From positions 2,542,001-2,606,000 of the forward strand of contig NZ_CP009747.1 in the NCBI RefSeq assembly GCF_000800255.1: a DNA stretch of 64,000 nt. Reading direction: 5' to 3'. Origin of the DNA: Pseudomonas parafulva (GTDB lineage Bacteria > Pseudomonadota > Gammaproteobacteria > Pseudomonadales > Pseudomonadaceae). Below, piece by piece: positions 37,773-47,756 of this stretch. A model generated the notes under the pieces. The model was not told the DNA's origin, ran no database searches, and saw nothing but the letters and a program-made list of their open reading frames with translations. How positions within the stretch are numbered: the first letter of the stretch is position 1; each line of letters begins with the position of its first letter. A program made the translations under genes and the position numbers.

Positions 37773-39179
37773 TCAGGCGTAATAGTCGACCGCACTGTCG
37801 CCGATCACCACCTGCTGCTCGGCAGGCCGAGCGGTGTCGCCCGGCTCGGCGTTGTCGCCGCCCTCCCCGGCCCGCCGCGCCGCGACACCGGAGAAGTTCG
37901 AGCTCCCCTGCTGCGCCTGCTGTTGCTGCTGGCGTGACTGATCGGCAACGTTGACGTCAGGCTGGGCCAGGCCCTGCTGGGCGAACAGCTCGCGCAGGCG
38001 GTGCAATTGGCTGTCGAGGGTATCGCGCACGCCGGCGTGGCCACTGATGAAGGTGATCTGGGTGGCTTGGTCCGCCGCCACGTTGACGCGGATGTCCAGG
38101 CGACCGAGCTCGGCCGGCTCAAGCTGGATATCGGCGGACTTGAGGTTCTGACTCGACAAGTACATGACCCGGTTGACCAGCCCCTCGCTCCAGGCCCCCT
38201 GGTTCATGACCAGGGGCTGCTGCAGCGGGTTGCTCGGGGCCACGGCGTTGGCAGTCTTTGGCGTGACGGCCTGGGTCAGGTTGGCCAGACGGTTGGCGAA
38301 GTCATCGACACGGGTGTCGCTGTCGGCTTTCTTGACGTCCTTCAAACCAGTTGAAAGCAGTTCAGAGAAACCCTTCTCGCCATGCTGGGTTTGACCGCGC
38401 GGCGACTCGCCCTCGGCTTCTACCAGCAGATTCGCCAAGGTATTGACAGTGCCCGATGCACTGGCGTCCTGTCCTGGCGTCTTTTCGTTCTGGGACGAGG
38501 CATGCGTAGAGGTCGTGCCTTTGGCCTGGGCACTCTGTTCGAGGGCCAAGCGCAAGGTCGGCATGTTCGCCAAGGGGTCGGCTTCGGGATCGAAGTCGCC
38601 ATCTGCCGGTTTTTCCTCTGTGCCAGGCGCCGGCGCCGCCGCTGCCTGGGCAGTGGCCACAGGAGGCTGGACCGCCGCCTGAAGCACTGGCGCGACCGCC
38701 TCGGCCTGGGCCTGGATCAACTGCGCCCCGGTCTGGGCGTCGGTGACCTGCCCCGCCACCAAATTGGCGTTGACCGATCCGGGTTCGACGGGGTGATCTT
38801 CAGCGTTGCCGGTCGAAGCCTGCACATCGTCTTCGGCAGGCGCTGACGGGCCGTCGCGGTCTTGGGCCTTTTGCTCGGTGCGCGCAGGGGCCTGGTCGCG
38901 AGCCGCTGGCAAGGGCTTGCCATTGACGGCAAGGGCTGCGGGCTTGTCATTGCCGCCTTTGCCGCTGGGTGCAAAATCGACTTTGTCCTTCGGTGCCGCT
39001 TGGACCGGCTTGTCGGCGCGCATCGCGGGCTGATTGCGCTGCTGACGGGCCATCAGTTGGTCGAAGCCGCCGCCCTGTAAACCCGGCGCCTGCGCAGGTT
39101 TTTCCGGCACTGCCGTGCTTGGCCGCGAGGCAGGGCTGGCGTGGCCGGGTTGCAGCAAGGGGTTGGATGCGACAGGCAT
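37773..39179 (-). CDS. fliK: Flagellar hook-length control protein FliK
   Basis: A 468-residue protein with a long Ala/Gln/Pro-rich ruler region and a C-terminal Flg_hook domain (LQPAELGRLDIRVNVAADQATQITFISGHAGVRDTL, LRELFAQQGL). It measures hook length and triggers FlhB switching. The ATG at 39179 follows GGAG; the open frame extends upstream without family similarity. It has its own sigma-54-like promoter. Confidence 0.92.
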   Translation of the reverse strand: MPVASNPLLQPGHASPASRPSTAVPEKPAQAPGLQGGGFDQLMARQQRNQPAMRADKPVQAAPKDKVDFAPSGKGGNDKPAALAVNGKPLPAARDQAPARTEQKAQDRDGPSAPAEDDVQASTGNAEDHPVEPGSVNANLVAGQVTDAQTGAQLIQAQAEAVAPVLQAAVQPPVATAQAAAAPAPGTEEKPADGDFDPEADPLANMPTLRLALEQSAQAKGTTSTHASSQNEKTPGQDASASGTVNTLANLLVEAEGESPRGQTQHGEKGFSELLSTGLKDVKKADSDTRVDDFANRLANLTQAVTPKTANAVAPSNPLQQPLVMNQGAWSEGLVNRVMYLSSQNLKSADIQLEPAELGRLDIRVNVAADQATQITFISGHAGVRDTLDSQLHRLRELFAQQGLAQPDVNVADQSRQQQQQAQQGSSNFSGVAARRAGEGGDNAEPGDTARPAEQQVVIGDSAVDYYA

Positions 39180-39228
39180 TGAAACTCTCCACGCCAGGGC
39201 AGCGAAAGGGGTGACTGGCCATGGATAA

Positions 39229-39243
39229 GCAAAACTCGCGCCA
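39229..39243 (-). promoter_or_regulatory. Sigma-54 promoter upstream of fliK
   Basis: The minus strand reads TGGCGCG-AGTT-TTGC, followed by TT, with GG-N10-GC spacing. The GC lies about 50 nt before the fliK ATG. It sits just upstream of, and touches the end region of, hptB. Confidence 0.65.
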
Positions 39244-39252
39244 GCTTTGCCT

Positions 39253-39600
39253 TCAACCAGCGGCAATACGTTCGCGCTCGCCCCGATAGAACCGCTGGAC
39301 CTCGACGAATTCCAGATCGATGCGGTTGATCAGGTCCTCGATGCCATACAACGGTTGCTGCCTCACGCGCTCTTCGAGCTGCTGGCAGAGCTGGGCCAGA
39401 CCCACCGCACCCATGTTGCTGCTGCTGCCCTTGAAGCTATGTGCCGCCATGCCCAGCGTCTGCGCGTCCTTGGCCAGATGCAATTGACTCAGGCGCAGTT
39501 CGGAGTCTTCCAGAAAGGTCTCGAGCAGTTGCAGGTAGCCATCTTCCATGACCTCCCGCAGGTCGCTCAGCACCTTGTAGTCGATATGTTCGTGTGTCAC
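39253..39600 (-). CDS. hptB: Histidine phosphotransfer protein (HptB-like)
   Basis: A 115-residue helical Hpt protein with the phospho-His54 in AAHSFKGSSSNMGA. It would pass phosphate to the receiver of the adjacent phosphatase/kinase gene. In P. aeruginosa HptB-HsbR-HsbA controls FlgM and c-di-GMP and so the motile-sessile switch. Here the trio lies inside the flagellar cluster. The name is by analogy. Confidence 0.82.
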   Translation of the reverse strand: MTHEHIDYKVLSDLREVMEDGYLQLLETFLEDSELRLSQLHLAKDAQTLGMAAHSFKGSSSNMGAVGLAQLCQQLEERVRQQPLYGIEDLINRIDLEFVEVQRFYRGERERIAAG

Positions 39601-39650
39601 TTGCTCGCTCCTTGATCAAGCCTGCCTGCGCCCGGATTCAACCCGTCACT

Positions 39651-41342
39651 TTACCAACCGAATTCGACCCGTGCCCGCCGTCCGTCGTCGAGCCACTGTG
39701 CACGTACGCCCAAGCGTCTGACCAGATGCAGGCCGCGACCGCTGAGGCTGTGATGCGCCGCAGAATGGGCCAGCACGTCGTCGATATCAAAACCCGTGCC
39801 ACTGTCGCTGACCTCAAGCGTCAGACGCCCACCGTCGGCGATGGGTTCAACCTTCAACTCGATGCGCACGAACCCTTCGCGCAAACTGGCCAAACGTCGA
39901 TCACGTTCGCGGTAGTACTCGGCAAAGCCTTGCGCATCGGTTTTCTGGCGCGAATCGAGGCCGAGCACGCCATGCTCCAGGGCATTGGTATACAGCTCGC
40001 CCAACACGCTGTGCAGCACCCCGCTGCTGGCGCGCAGGCCGTCGATCTCCTGCAGCAATTGCAGCAGATAGGGCAGCGGGTCGAAGCGCTTGAGGCTGTC
40101 GGCGTGCAGCACCAGCGACAAGGACCAGTCCAGCGGACTGCTGCGGTGGTTGTCGAGGGTTGGCGGCTCGAGCGGCAGGCGTTCGTCGCGCGGTAGCATC
40201 GCGATGTCGCACAGGCTGATATCGTCACGCGGCCGCCCGCCGAAACGCGCCAACGCCTGCATCACCTCGTCGAACAAGTGCCGCGGCTCACGGTTGGCCT
40301 TCAGCACCTCGCTCAAGCGCTCGACGCCGAACAGCCGGTCCTGGGCATCGCCCGTCTCGATCACGCCATCGGAGAGCAATAGCAAACGCTCACCCAAGGC
40401 CATGGGCATGACCACAGTGGTGTCATCGAACTGTTCAGGCGCGAGGATGCCAAGCGGCAGATGCCGGGACGGCAATGTCGCCAGGACCTGCCCGTGCGCA
40501 GTGAGGTGATAGGCATCAGGCATGCCCCCGTTCCAGACCTCCAGCGTGCCGCGCTCCAGGCCAAGCCCCACCAGCAACGCACAGCAGAACATGTCCACCG
40601 GCAAGATGCGTTTGAGCTTGGCGTTCATCTCGCGCAGCATCTGCGCCAGGCCGTAGCCCTTGGCAGTCATGCCATGGAAAATCTCGGCCAGCGGCATGGC
40701 GCCCACGGCTGCCGGCAGACCGTGGCCGGTGAAGTCGCCGAGCAGTACGTACAGGTCACCCGAAGGTGTGCGCGCCGCCATCAGCAGATCGCCGTTGAAC
40801 AGCGCGTAGGGCGATTGCAGGTAACGGATAGTGTCGCTATGCAGGCAGCCGGCATGGGCGACCTTGTCGAACAGCGCCTTGGCCACGCGCTGTTCGTTGA
40901 GCAGGTGATGGTGGTGCCTGGCCAATTCGTCGCGCTGCTGCAGCACCGTCGCCTGCAGGCGCCGCTGACGGTCCAGGGCATTGATCTTGGCCGCCAGGAT
41001 CACCGCGCTGTAGGGTTTGGCCATGAAATCGTCACCACCGGCCTGCAGGCAGCGCACCAGCGCCTGCTCTTCGTTGAGCGAAGTGAGGAAGATGATCGGC
41101 ACGAAGTGCTCGCCCGCCTGGGCCTTGATCCGGCGCGCCGCCTCGAAGCCATCCATCACCGGCATCAGGGCGTCGAGCAACACCAGGTCCGGGCGCTGCT
41201 CGATGAACAGGGCAAGCGCCTGCTCGCCATGCTCGGCGGTGATGACCTCATGGCCCTGACGGCGCACGATCTGCGCCAGCAGCAGACGATCGGTGGCACC
41301 GTCCTCGGCGATCAGCACGCGCAAGCGCGGGGACACCGACAT
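39651..41342 (-). CDS. hsbR: Response regulator with PP2C phosphatase and anti-sigma kinase domains (HsbR-like)
   Basis: 563 residues in three modules. The receiver (1-125) has its phospho-Asp in LVLLDALMPVMDG. A PP2C/SpoIIE phosphatase follows (about 180-385; LYVLLGDFTGHGLPAAVGAMP, LLLLSDGVIETGD). The C-terminal HATPase/RsbW-like kinase has ELYTNALEHGVLG and LEVSDSGTGFD. It would both phosphorylate and dephosphorylate the STAS protein encoded 8 nt upstream, under control of the Hpt protein downstream. Confidence 0.87.
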   Translation of the reverse strand: MSVSPRLRVLIAEDGATDRLLLAQIVRRQGHEVITAEHGEQALALFIEQRPDLVLLDALMPVMDGFEAARRIKAQAGEHFVPIIFLTSLNEEQALVRCLQAGGDDFMAKPYSAVILAAKINALDRQRRLQATVLQQRDELARHHHHLLNEQRVAKALFDKVAHAGCLHSDTIRYLQSPYALFNGDLLMAARTPSGDLYVLLGDFTGHGLPAAVGAMPLAEIFHGMTAKGYGLAQMLREMNAKLKRILPVDMFCCALLVGLGLERGTLEVWNGGMPDAYHLTAHGQVLATLPSRHLPLGILAPEQFDDTTVVMPMALGERLLLLSDGVIETGDAQDRLFGVERLSEVLKANREPRHLFDEVMQALARFGGRPRDDISLCDIAMLPRDERLPLEPPTLDNHRSSPLDWSLSLVLHADSLKRFDPLPYLLQLLQEIDGLRASSGVLHSVLGELYTNALEHGVLGLDSRQKTDAQGFAEYYRERDRRLASLREGFVRIELKVEPIADGGRLTLEVSDSGTGFDIDDVLAHSAAHHSLSGRGLHLVRRLGVRAQWLDDGRRARVEFGW

Positions 41343-41350
41343 GACCGGCC

Positions 41351-41650
41351 TCAGTGAATCTCGAACAGGCTTGTGAAATTGGAAATGGCGAAGATCTTGC
41401 GCACGTCAGGGCTGGTGTTGATCACCCTGATGCGCGCGTGGTCGCCACCGACATGGTCACGCAGCAACAGCAGCATGCCCAGGGCCGAGCTGTCCAGATA
41501 GGTGGCGTCCTTGAGGTCGATGACGACGCGCTTGGCCGGTTGGCGCTCGTAGGCTTCACGGAAGGCCTGGTGCTGGCCGAAATCGAAACGGCCCTTGATC
41601 GTGATCGTCAGCTGTTCTTCGTCCGCTGAATAAACAGATTCGACTGCCAT
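41351..41650 (-). CDS. hsbA: STAS-domain anti-sigma factor antagonist (HsbA-like)
   Basis: A 99-residue STAS protein with the phosphorylatable serine motif TYLDSSALGMLLL (residues 50-62). In P. aeruginosa HsbA binds FlgM when unphosphorylated and a diguanylate cyclase when phosphorylated. The ATG at 41650 follows AAGGA with good spacing; the frame upstream reads through the inverted-repeat element and is not counted. Confidence 0.87.
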   Translation of the reverse strand: MAVESVYSADEEQLTITIKGRFDFGQHQAFREAYERQPAKRVVIDLKDATYLDSSALGMLLLLRDHVGGDHARIRVINTSPDVRKIFAISNFTSLFEIH

Positions 41651-41723
41651 GCGCGATTCCTTCGTTGATGGCGGGGAGTGAGGAAGGTGTAGCAGGCAGC
41701 TGGTTGCGCCGCAAGCGCAAGTC

Positions 41724-41900
41724 CTAGGCTTTGTCTGAAAAGCCTTGATACTCGGTGATGCTGCGTTGAAAACCGCCTGGATCGCCAGCCCGGCCGGAAT
41801 GCTCATTTACAACCTGTAAAGTCGAGCGCGACTCCGACCGTTCCTCGGCGGTTTTCGCCTTGCCTGACCTTCGTCTCAAGACTTTTCAAACAAAGCCTAG
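41724..41900. mobile_element. MITE-like inverted-repeat element between hsbA and fliJ
   Basis: A 177-nt non-coding unit bounded by 23-nt imperfect terminal inverted repeats (41724-41746 and 41878-41900; 20 of 23 matching), both ending in CTAG. Inside, a second inverted pair (TTGAAAACCGCC near 41770; GGCGGTTTTCGCC near 41846-41859) and a small TTTACA-ACC-TGTAAA hairpin would let the whole unit fold on itself. No transposase is encoded. It resembles a repeated element I associate with P. putida-group genomes, from memory. The right end supplies the fliJ stop codon. Confidence 0.65.
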
Positions 41901-42349
41901 AAAGGGCTCTGCCGGGGCAAGCGCTGCGACAACTCGTCGAGCAGCTTCTGCTCGCGCTTGTCTTCGGCGCGGCGTGCTTCGTCGAGGTAGCGCTGCACCA
42001 GTTTTCGCAGGCCCTCGACCCGCGCATAGGCCTGTTGCCAGGCATCGCGGGCGTTGCGCAGGTTGTTCTGATGCCAGGTCAAGCTCTGGCGCTGCTGGGT
42101 CATGGCGGTTTCCAACTGGCCTAGGAAGCGCTGGTAGTTCACCAGCCAGTTGCCGTCCACACCCTGGCTGCCGCGGTTGATCCACTGCTGTTGGTAGTCT
42201 TCACGAAAGCGCTCCAGCTCGGCGAGCTTGGCCTGGGCCTGGGCCACCTGCTGCTGGAACTGGCCCATGCGCTGCACGGCCTTGCGCTCGGCTTCCTCGG
42301 CCATTTGCACCACAGGCGCAAGACGCGCGGCACGACTGGGCAGGGCCAC
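41897..42349 (-). CDS. fliJ: Flagellar export chaperone FliJ
   Basis: A 150-residue, strongly coiled-coil protein (AEEAERKAVQRMGQFQQQVAQAQ onward), which links the FliI ATPase to FlhA. It begins 5 nt after fliI. The TAG stop is formed by the CTAG end of the adjacent inverted-repeat element, so the last residues (PRQSPF) may differ from relatives lacking the element. Confidence 0.93.
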   Translation of the reverse strand: MALPSRAARLAPVVQMAEEAERKAVQRMGQFQQQVAQAQAKLAELERFREDYQQQWINRGSQGVDGNWLVNYQRFLGQLETAMTQQRQSLTWHQNNLRNARDAWQQAYARVEGLRKLVQRYLDEARRAEDKREQKLLDELSQRLPRQSPF

Positions 42350-42354
42350 GCCGC

Positions 42355-43713
42355 TCAGCTACCCGAAGGCGGTGCGAAGATGCTGCCCAGCTGTTCACGG
42401 CTTTCGGCCATGCCGGTACTCTCGTCGAGCCCCTGGCGCAGAAAGCCCACCAGCTTGGACTGCAAGGCGATGGCAAGGTCGGTCTCCGGATCGCCGCCAG
42501 CCACATAGGCACCGACGCTGATCAGGTCGCGACTCTGCGACAGGCGCGACCACAGTTGCTTGAACTTCTGCGCCTGGCGCAGATGATCGTGATCCACCAC
42601 CTGCGGCATCACTCGGCTGATCGAGGCTTCGATATCGATGGCCGGGTAATGACCTTCCTCGGCCAAGCGGCGCGACAACACGAAGTGCCCATCGAGCACA
42701 CCGCGCGCCGAGTCGGCGATGGGGTCCTGCTGGTCATCGCCCTCGGACAGCACGGTGTAGAACGCGGTAATCGAGCCGCCACCGGCCTCGCCATTGCCCG
42801 CCCGCTCCACCAGCTTGGGCAGCTTGGCGAACACCGACGGCGGATAACCCCGGGTGGCGGGCGGTTCGCCGATGGCCAGGGCGATTTCGCGCTGGGCCTG
42901 GGCGAATCGGGTCAGCGAGTCCATCAGCAGCAGGACGTTCTTGCCCTTGTCGCGGAAATACTCGGCGATGCGGGTGCAGTACATGGCCGCGCGCAGCCGC
43001 ATCAGCGGCGCATCGTCAGCGGGCGACGCCACCACCACGGAGCGCTTGAGCCCTTCCTCGCCGAGGATGTGCTCGATGAATTCCTTGACCTCGCGCCCGC
43101 GCTCGCCGATCAGCCCGACCACGATGATGTCGGCCTTGGTGAAGCGGGTCATCATGCCCAGCAGCACCGACTTGCCCACGCCGGTACCGGCGAACAGGCC
43201 CAGGCGCTGGCCGCGCCCGACGGTCAGCAGGCCATTGATGCTGCGGATACCGACATCCAGCGGCTGGCTGATGGGATCGCGATTGAGCGGGTTGATCACC
43301 GGCCCGTCCAGCGGCACCCAGTCCTCGGCCTTCATCCCGCCCTTGCCGTCGAGGGCGCGACCGGCACCATCGAGCACCCGCCCGAGCATGCTCATGCCCA
43401 TCGGCAGGCGGCCGCTGTCATCCAGCGGCACCACCCGCGCGCCCGGCGCGATGCCGGCGATGCTGCCAACCGGCATGAGGAACACCTTGCTGCCGGCGAA
43501 GCCCATCACCTCGGCCTCGACTTCGACCGGGTGGTAGCTGTCGTCGTTGATCACCTTGCAGCGACTGCCCACCGCCCCGCGCAGCCCCTCGGCTTCGAGG
43601 GTGAGGCCGACCATGCGCAGCAGGCGGCCTTCGACCACTGGCTGCTCGGGCAGCTTCACCGCGTCGGCATAACCGCTCAGGCGGCGGCCGAAGCTGGTGC
43701 GTTCAAGGCGCAT
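42355..43713 (-). CDS. fliI: Flagellum-specific ATPase FliI
   Basis: A 452-residue F1-beta-like ATPase with Walker [16 protein letters not shown], Walker [21 protein letters not shown] and the export-ATPase C-terminus. It energises unfolding and release of export substrates. The ATG at 43713 overlaps fliH by 11 nt; the reading frame continues far upstream, but only as a shadow of fliH. Confidence 0.94.
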   Translation of the reverse strand: MRLERTSFGRRLSGYADAVKLPEQPVVEGRLLRMVGLTLEAEGLRGAVGSRCKVINDDSYHPVEVEAEVMGFAGSKVFLMPVGSIAGIAPGARVVPLDDSGRLPMGMSMLGRVLDGAGRALDGKGGMKAEDWVPLDGPVINPLNRDPISQPLDVGIRSINGLLTVGRGQRLGLFAGTGVGKSVLLGMMTRFTKADIIVVGLIGERGREVKEFIEHILGEEGLKRSVVVASPADDAPLMRLRAAMYCTRIAEYFRDKGKNVLLLMDSLTRFAQAQREIALAIGEPPATRGYPPSVFAKLPKLVERAGNGEAGGGSITAFYTVLSEGDDQQDPIADSARGVLDGHFVLSRRLAEEGHYPAIDIEASISRVMPQVVDHDHLRQAQKFKQLWSRLSQSRDLISVGAYVAGGDPETDLAIALQSKLVGFLRQGLDESTGMAESREQLGSIFAPPSGS

Positions 43714-44467
43714 CAGGCACATCCAGCTCGACGGACACATCGGGCGACGCAGGATGCAGGGTCTGCTCGTGGCCTTGCTCGAACAGTTGCGCCACGGCTT
43801 TTTCCATGCGCGTCTCCATGCTCGCATCGATGCGGCTATGGGCCGTCTCGATACGGCAGCCGCCAGGCAGCAGCGACTCGTCTTCGAGCAGCTTCCAACG
43901 CTCCTCGTGACGCTCGCGCAAAGTCTTGACCTGCTCGAAGTCCTGCGGGTTGAGGTGGATGCGAATGTTCTCGGCGCCCATCGGCAGCAGCTTGAGCGCC
44001 TGGCGCAGTACCTGGACGATCTGCGTGGAATCGCTGCGCAGTTCGCGACCAATCACCTCGCGGGCGACATGGGCCACCAGGTGCACCAGGGATTTTTCGA
44101 TCTGCGCGTCCTGCTCGGCGATCGGCTCGAGCAGATGGGCCATCAATTGCTCCAGGCTTTGCAGCTTGGCATCGAGGGCCTGCTCGGCTTCCTGGCGAAC
44201 CTTGATCTGGGTGCTGTGAAAGCCCTCGCGCTCGCCCGTGGCGAAGCCTTCGTTATAGGCCTCCTGACGAATCGCTTCGAGCTCTTCGAGGGTCAGTGGC
44301 TGGACTTCCTCCAGCGGTACTTCTTCGATTTCCTCGACCAGTTGCGGTTCGGGCTCCGGCTCGGGTTCCGGCGCGGGGGCAGGGTCGAAACTGGGCAGCG
44401 CCCACACATCGACGCCCTCGAGGTCGCGGGCGCGGATCAGGTCGCTGGGGTGTTCTTTGGTGGTCAT
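43703..44467 (-). CDS. fliH: Flagellar assembly protein FliH
   Basis: A 254-residue negative regulator and stator of the FliI ATPase. An acidic Pro/Glu-rich N-terminus ([21 protein letters not shown]) precedes a helical part with GxxxG-like spacing and a C-terminal domain (LGRELRSD-like [21 protein letters not shown]). The ATG at 44467 ([15 protein letters not shown]) is preferred over a GTG four codons upstream because relatives start similarly. Confidence 0.92.
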   Translation of the reverse strand: MTTKEHPSDLIRARDLEGVDVWALPSFDPAPAPEPEPEPEPQLVEEIEEVPLEEVQPLTLEELEAIRQEAYNEGFATGEREGFHSTQIKVRQEAEQALDAKLQSLEQLMAHLLEPIAEQDAQIEKSLVHLVAHVAREVIGRELRSDSTQIVQVLRQALKLLPMGAENIRIHLNPQDFEQVKTLRERHEERWKLLEDESLLPGGCRIETAHSRIDASMETRMEKAVAQLFEQGHEQTLHPASPDVSVELDVPDAP

Positions 44468-44545
44468 GTTCTCAGGCACTCAAAACCGTGTTCGACCGAC
44501 GCCGCACCGTGCAGGCGCGGCGGTTCGCCAGCCAGGCAAGCGGCC

Positions 44546-45565
44546 TTAGATCATTTCCTCGGCGCCCTTGCCGCCGAGCACGATCTCGCCGGCCTCGGCC
44601 ATGCGCCGGGCGATGGTGAGGATTTCCTTCTGCGCGGTTTCCACGTCGCTGACCCGCACCGGCCCTTTGGCCTCGAGGTCGTCGCGCAGCAGCTCCGAGG
44701 CCCGTTTGGACATGTTCTTGAAGACCTTGTCCTTGACCTTCTCGTCGGCGCCTTTGAGCGAGACCACCAGCACGTCGGAAGACACTTCGCGCAGCAGGGC
44801 CTGGATGCCGCGGTCGTCCACGTCGGCCAGGTTGTTGAAGACGAACATCAGGTCTTCGATCTGCTCGGACAGGTCGCTGTCGATGTCGCGGATCGCGTCC
44901 ATCAGCTGGCCTTCGACCGAACTGTCGAGGAAGTTCATGATGTCGGCGGCGCGCTTGATGCCGCCCAAGGTGGTGCGCGCGGCATTGGAGTTGCCGGAGA
45001 ACTGCTTTTCCAGGATCTGGTTCAGCTCTTTGAGCGCCGCCGGTTGCACGGTGTTGAGCGACGACACGCGCAGAACGATGTCCAGGCGCACCTTGTGGTC
45101 GAAGTTGCTCAGCACCTCACCGGCCTGGTCGGGGTCGAGATAGGCGACCACGATGGCCTGAATCTGTGGGTGCTCGAAGCGGATCACATCGGCCACGGCG
45201 CGCGGCTCCATCCACTTGAGGCTGTCCAGGCCGCTGGTGTTGCCCCCGAGCAGGATGCGGTCGATCAGGCCGTTGGCCTTGTCTTCGCCCAGGGCCTGGT
45301 TGAGCATCTTGCGAATGTAGCCGTCGGATCCGACGCCCAGGCTGGTCTGGTCGCCGACGATCTCGACGAACTCGCTCATCACCTGCTCGACCTGCTCGCG
45401 GTGGACGTTGCCCATCTGCGCCATGGCCACACCGACCCGTTGCACTTCTTTGGGCCCCATGTGGCGCAGGACCTGGGCGGCGTCGGTCTCGCCCAGCGAC
45501 AGCAGCAGGATGGCCGCTTTGTCGACGCGGCTCAGCTTGGCGGTAATGGCTCGGTTGTCACTCAT
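44546..45565 (-). CDS. fliG: Flagellar motor switch protein FliG
   Basis: A 339-residue C-ring protein. It has the FliG N domain that binds FliF, the middle domain with EHPQ in FEHPQIQAIVVAYLDP, and the C-terminal torque domain with charged helix (DLMFVFNNLADVDDRGIQALLREV). It overlaps the fliF start region by 8 nt, so the ATG at 45565 is well placed. Confidence 0.95.
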   Translation of the reverse strand: MSDNRAITAKLSRVDKAAILLLSLGETDAAQVLRHMGPKEVQRVGVAMAQMGNVHREQVEQVMSEFVEIVGDQTSLGVGSDGYIRKMLNQALGEDKANGLIDRILLGGNTSGLDSLKWMEPRAVADVIRFEHPQIQAIVVAYLDPDQAGEVLSNFDHKVRLDIVLRVSSLNTVQPAALKELNQILEKQFSGNSNAARTTLGGIKRAADIMNFLDSSVEGQLMDAIRDIDSDLSEQIEDLMFVFNNLADVDDRGIQALLREVSSDVLVVSLKGADEKVKDKVFKNMSKRASELLRDDLEAKGPVRVSDVETAQKEILTIARRMAEAGEIVLGGKGAEEMI

Positions 45566-47348
45566 CGGCGTTGATCCACTCTTTGACGACCTGGGCCACA
45601 CGACCCGGGTCTTCGGCCACCAGGCCCTTGATTGCGTTCAGTTGCGCCTCATAGCCTTCGCTTGGGCTCGGCAGCAGGATGCTGCTCGGTCCGCCCAGGC
45701 TGACGCGGTCGTCGCCGACCTCGCCGTCCATACCGATCATGCCCATGCCGCCCATACCGCCGAGTTGCATGTCGGGGTCGCCGGCCACGTTCTTGCCGCC
45801 ACCGGTGATGCTGGTGAGCACCGGGCGCAGTACCCCGAACACCAGCACCAGGATGAACACCACGCCCAGCACCTGCTTGACGATGTCCCAGAACCAGGGC
45901 TGCGAGTAGAACGGGATATCGGCCAGCACTTCGCCGCGGTCGGCGGAGAACGGCACGTTCATCACTGTCACGCTGTCACCGCGGCTGGCATCGAAGCCCA
46001 CCGCGTCCTGCACCAGGCGGGTGAAGCGCGACAGGTCTTCGGCCCCCCAAGGGGCGCGAGTACTCTCGCCATTGGCGCCGACCTTGACTTGGTCGTCCAC
46101 CACCACCGCCACCGACAGGCGGGTCAAACGCCCCTGCTGTTGACGGGTATGGCTGATGGAGCGGTCCAGCTCGAAGTTCTTGGTGCTCTGCTGACGCTTG
46201 TCGGCTGGGTACGGTGCCAGCATCGGCTGGCCGGTGGCCGGATCCATGATCTGCTGGCCGTTGGCATCGACCAGCGGCTGGCCGGGCGCGATGGCACCGG
46301 CTGGGGCTGCACCGGCCCTGGCGTTCTCAGGCGCCGCAGCGCCGGCCGGTGGCTGGTTGCTCAGCGCACCCGGCACGCCCTGCGGCCCCTGGCCGCTGGC
46401 GCGCTGCTCGTTCACCGACTGCTCGCTGCGCAACGCCGGTTGGTCGGGATTGAACTGCTCGGAGGTGGACTCGACGGCGTTGAAGTCGACGTCAGCCGAC
46501 ACCTCAGCCTTGTAGCGGTCGTTGCCCAGCACTGGCTGCAAGATGTTGTGCACACGCTGGGTGAGCAGGCCTTCCATGCGCCGGGTGTAGTCGAACTGCT
46601 TGCCGGCCATGGTCAACGCGGTGTCCTGCAACTGGTCGGAGAGCAGGTTGCCCTTCTGGTCGACCACGGTGACCTGCGACTTGTCCAGTTCCGGCACACT
46701 GGTGGCAACCAGGTTGACGATCGCCATCACCTGACCGGCCTCAAGGCTGCGCCCAGGGTACATTTCCACCAGCACCGAGGCGCTGGGCTTGCGCTCGTCG
46801 CGCACGAACACCGAGCTCTTCGGGATCGCCAGGTGCACGCGGGCGGCCTTGATGTTGTTGAGGCTGGAGATGGTGCGCGCCAGTTCGCCTTCCAGGCCAC
46901 GGCGATAGCGGGCCGCCTCCATGAACTGGCTGGTGCCCAGCCCTTGTTCCTTGTCGAGGATCTCGAAGCCCAGGTTGCCGTCGCTCGGTGCAACGCCGGC
47001 AGCCGCCAGCTTCATGCGCGCCCGGGACAGATCGTCGGACTTGACCAGCAACGCCCCGGAGTTGGGCTCGACGGTATAGGGGATGTCGGCAGCGGCCAGG
47101 GTTTCCATGACCTGCTTGGTGTCCATGCCGGCCAGGCTGCCATACAGCGGACGGTAGTCGGGCTGCTGCGACCACAGCACCACGGCAAAGCCGATGGCCA
47201 CGCTGGCAGCCAGACCGACCAGCAGGCCGACCTGACGCAGCATGGGCATACGCGAAATGTTTTCCAGGAACGCCATGCCGAACAGCGGCGGCTTGGCCGC
47301 GGGCGGGCCGCTCTTGGCGGGGGCGTTATCGACGACTGCTTCGGCCAT
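45558..47348 (-). CDS. fliF: MS-ring protein FliF
   Basis: A 596-residue protein with two membrane helices (LVGLAASVAIGFAVVLW near residue 45 and IVKQVLGVVFILVLVFGVLRPVL near 485), ring-building motifs between them and a C-terminal FliG-binding tail (IKGLVAEDPGRVAQVVKEWIN). It is the base of the flagellum. Confidence 0.95.
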   Translation of the reverse strand: MAEAVVDNAPAKSGPPAAKPPLFGMAFLENISRMPMLRQVGLLVGLAASVAIGFAVVLWSQQPDYRPLYGSLAGMDTKQVMETLAAADIPYTVEPNSGALLVKSDDLSRARMKLAAAGVAPSDGNLGFEILDKEQGLGTSQFMEAARYRRGLEGELARTISSLNNIKAARVHLAIPKSSVFVRDERKPSASVLVEMYPGRSLEAGQVMAIVNLVATSVPELDKSQVTVVDQKGNLLSDQLQDTALTMAGKQFDYTRRMEGLLTQRVHNILQPVLGNDRYKAEVSADVDFNAVESTSEQFNPDQPALRSEQSVNEQRASGQGPQGVPGALSNQPPAGAAAPENARAGAAPAGAIAPGQPLVDANGQQIMDPATGQPMLAPYPADKRQQSTKNFELDRSISHTRQQQGRLTRLSVAVVVDDQVKVGANGESTRAPWGAEDLSRFTRLVQDAVGFDASRGDSVTVMNVPFSADRGEVLADIPFYSQPWFWDIVKQVLGVVFILVLVFGVLRPVLTSITGGGKNVAGDPDMQLGGMGGMGMIGMDGEVGDDRVSLGGPSSILLPSPSEGYEAQLNAIKGLVAEDPGRVAQVVKEWINADE

Positions 47349-47362
47349 GACTCAACGCGCCC

Positions 47363-47695
47363 TCAAACCGGCATCTGCATGATGTCCTGGTACGCCTGCA
47401 CCAGCTTGTTACGTACCTGGGTCAGCGCCTGGAAAGAGACACTGGCCTTCTGCGAGGCGATCATCACATCGGTGAGGTCGACACCGCTCTTGCCGATCTC
47501 GAAGGCGTTGGCCAGCTGGTTGGACGCCTGCTGGGTATCGCTGACTTTGTTGATGGCCTGGCCGAGCATGTCGGCGAAGCTGCTCTGGCCTGGCGCGAGC
47601 TCGGGCGCAGCCGCGACCTTGGGCAGCGACATGGCATCGGCCTGCATCGCGCGCATGTCCAGCATCAGACGATTGAATTCAACACCTTGGCTCAT
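47363..47695 (-). CDS. fliE: Flagellar hook-basal body protein FliE
   Basis: A 110-residue protein linking the MS ring to the rod, with the conserved C-terminal part [36 protein letters not shown]. It is the first gene of fliEFGHIJ. The ATG at 47695 gives the usual length; the frame upstream is non-homologous. Confidence 0.94.
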   Translation of the reverse strand: MSQGVEFNRLMLDMRAMQADAMSLPKVAAAPELAPGQSSFADMLGQAINKVSDTQQASNQLANAFEIGKSGVDLTDVMIASQKASVSFQALTQVRNKLVQAYQDIMQMPV

Positions 47696-47756
47696 GAACT
47701 TCTCTCTCCGGCGGCCGCATTTTTTTGACACCGATGCAGCGGGTAAGACGGTTAAA

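Noticed and set aside
43697..45574. Plus-strand frame of 625 codons opposite fliH/fliG
   Set aside because: Antisense shadow of high-GC genes.
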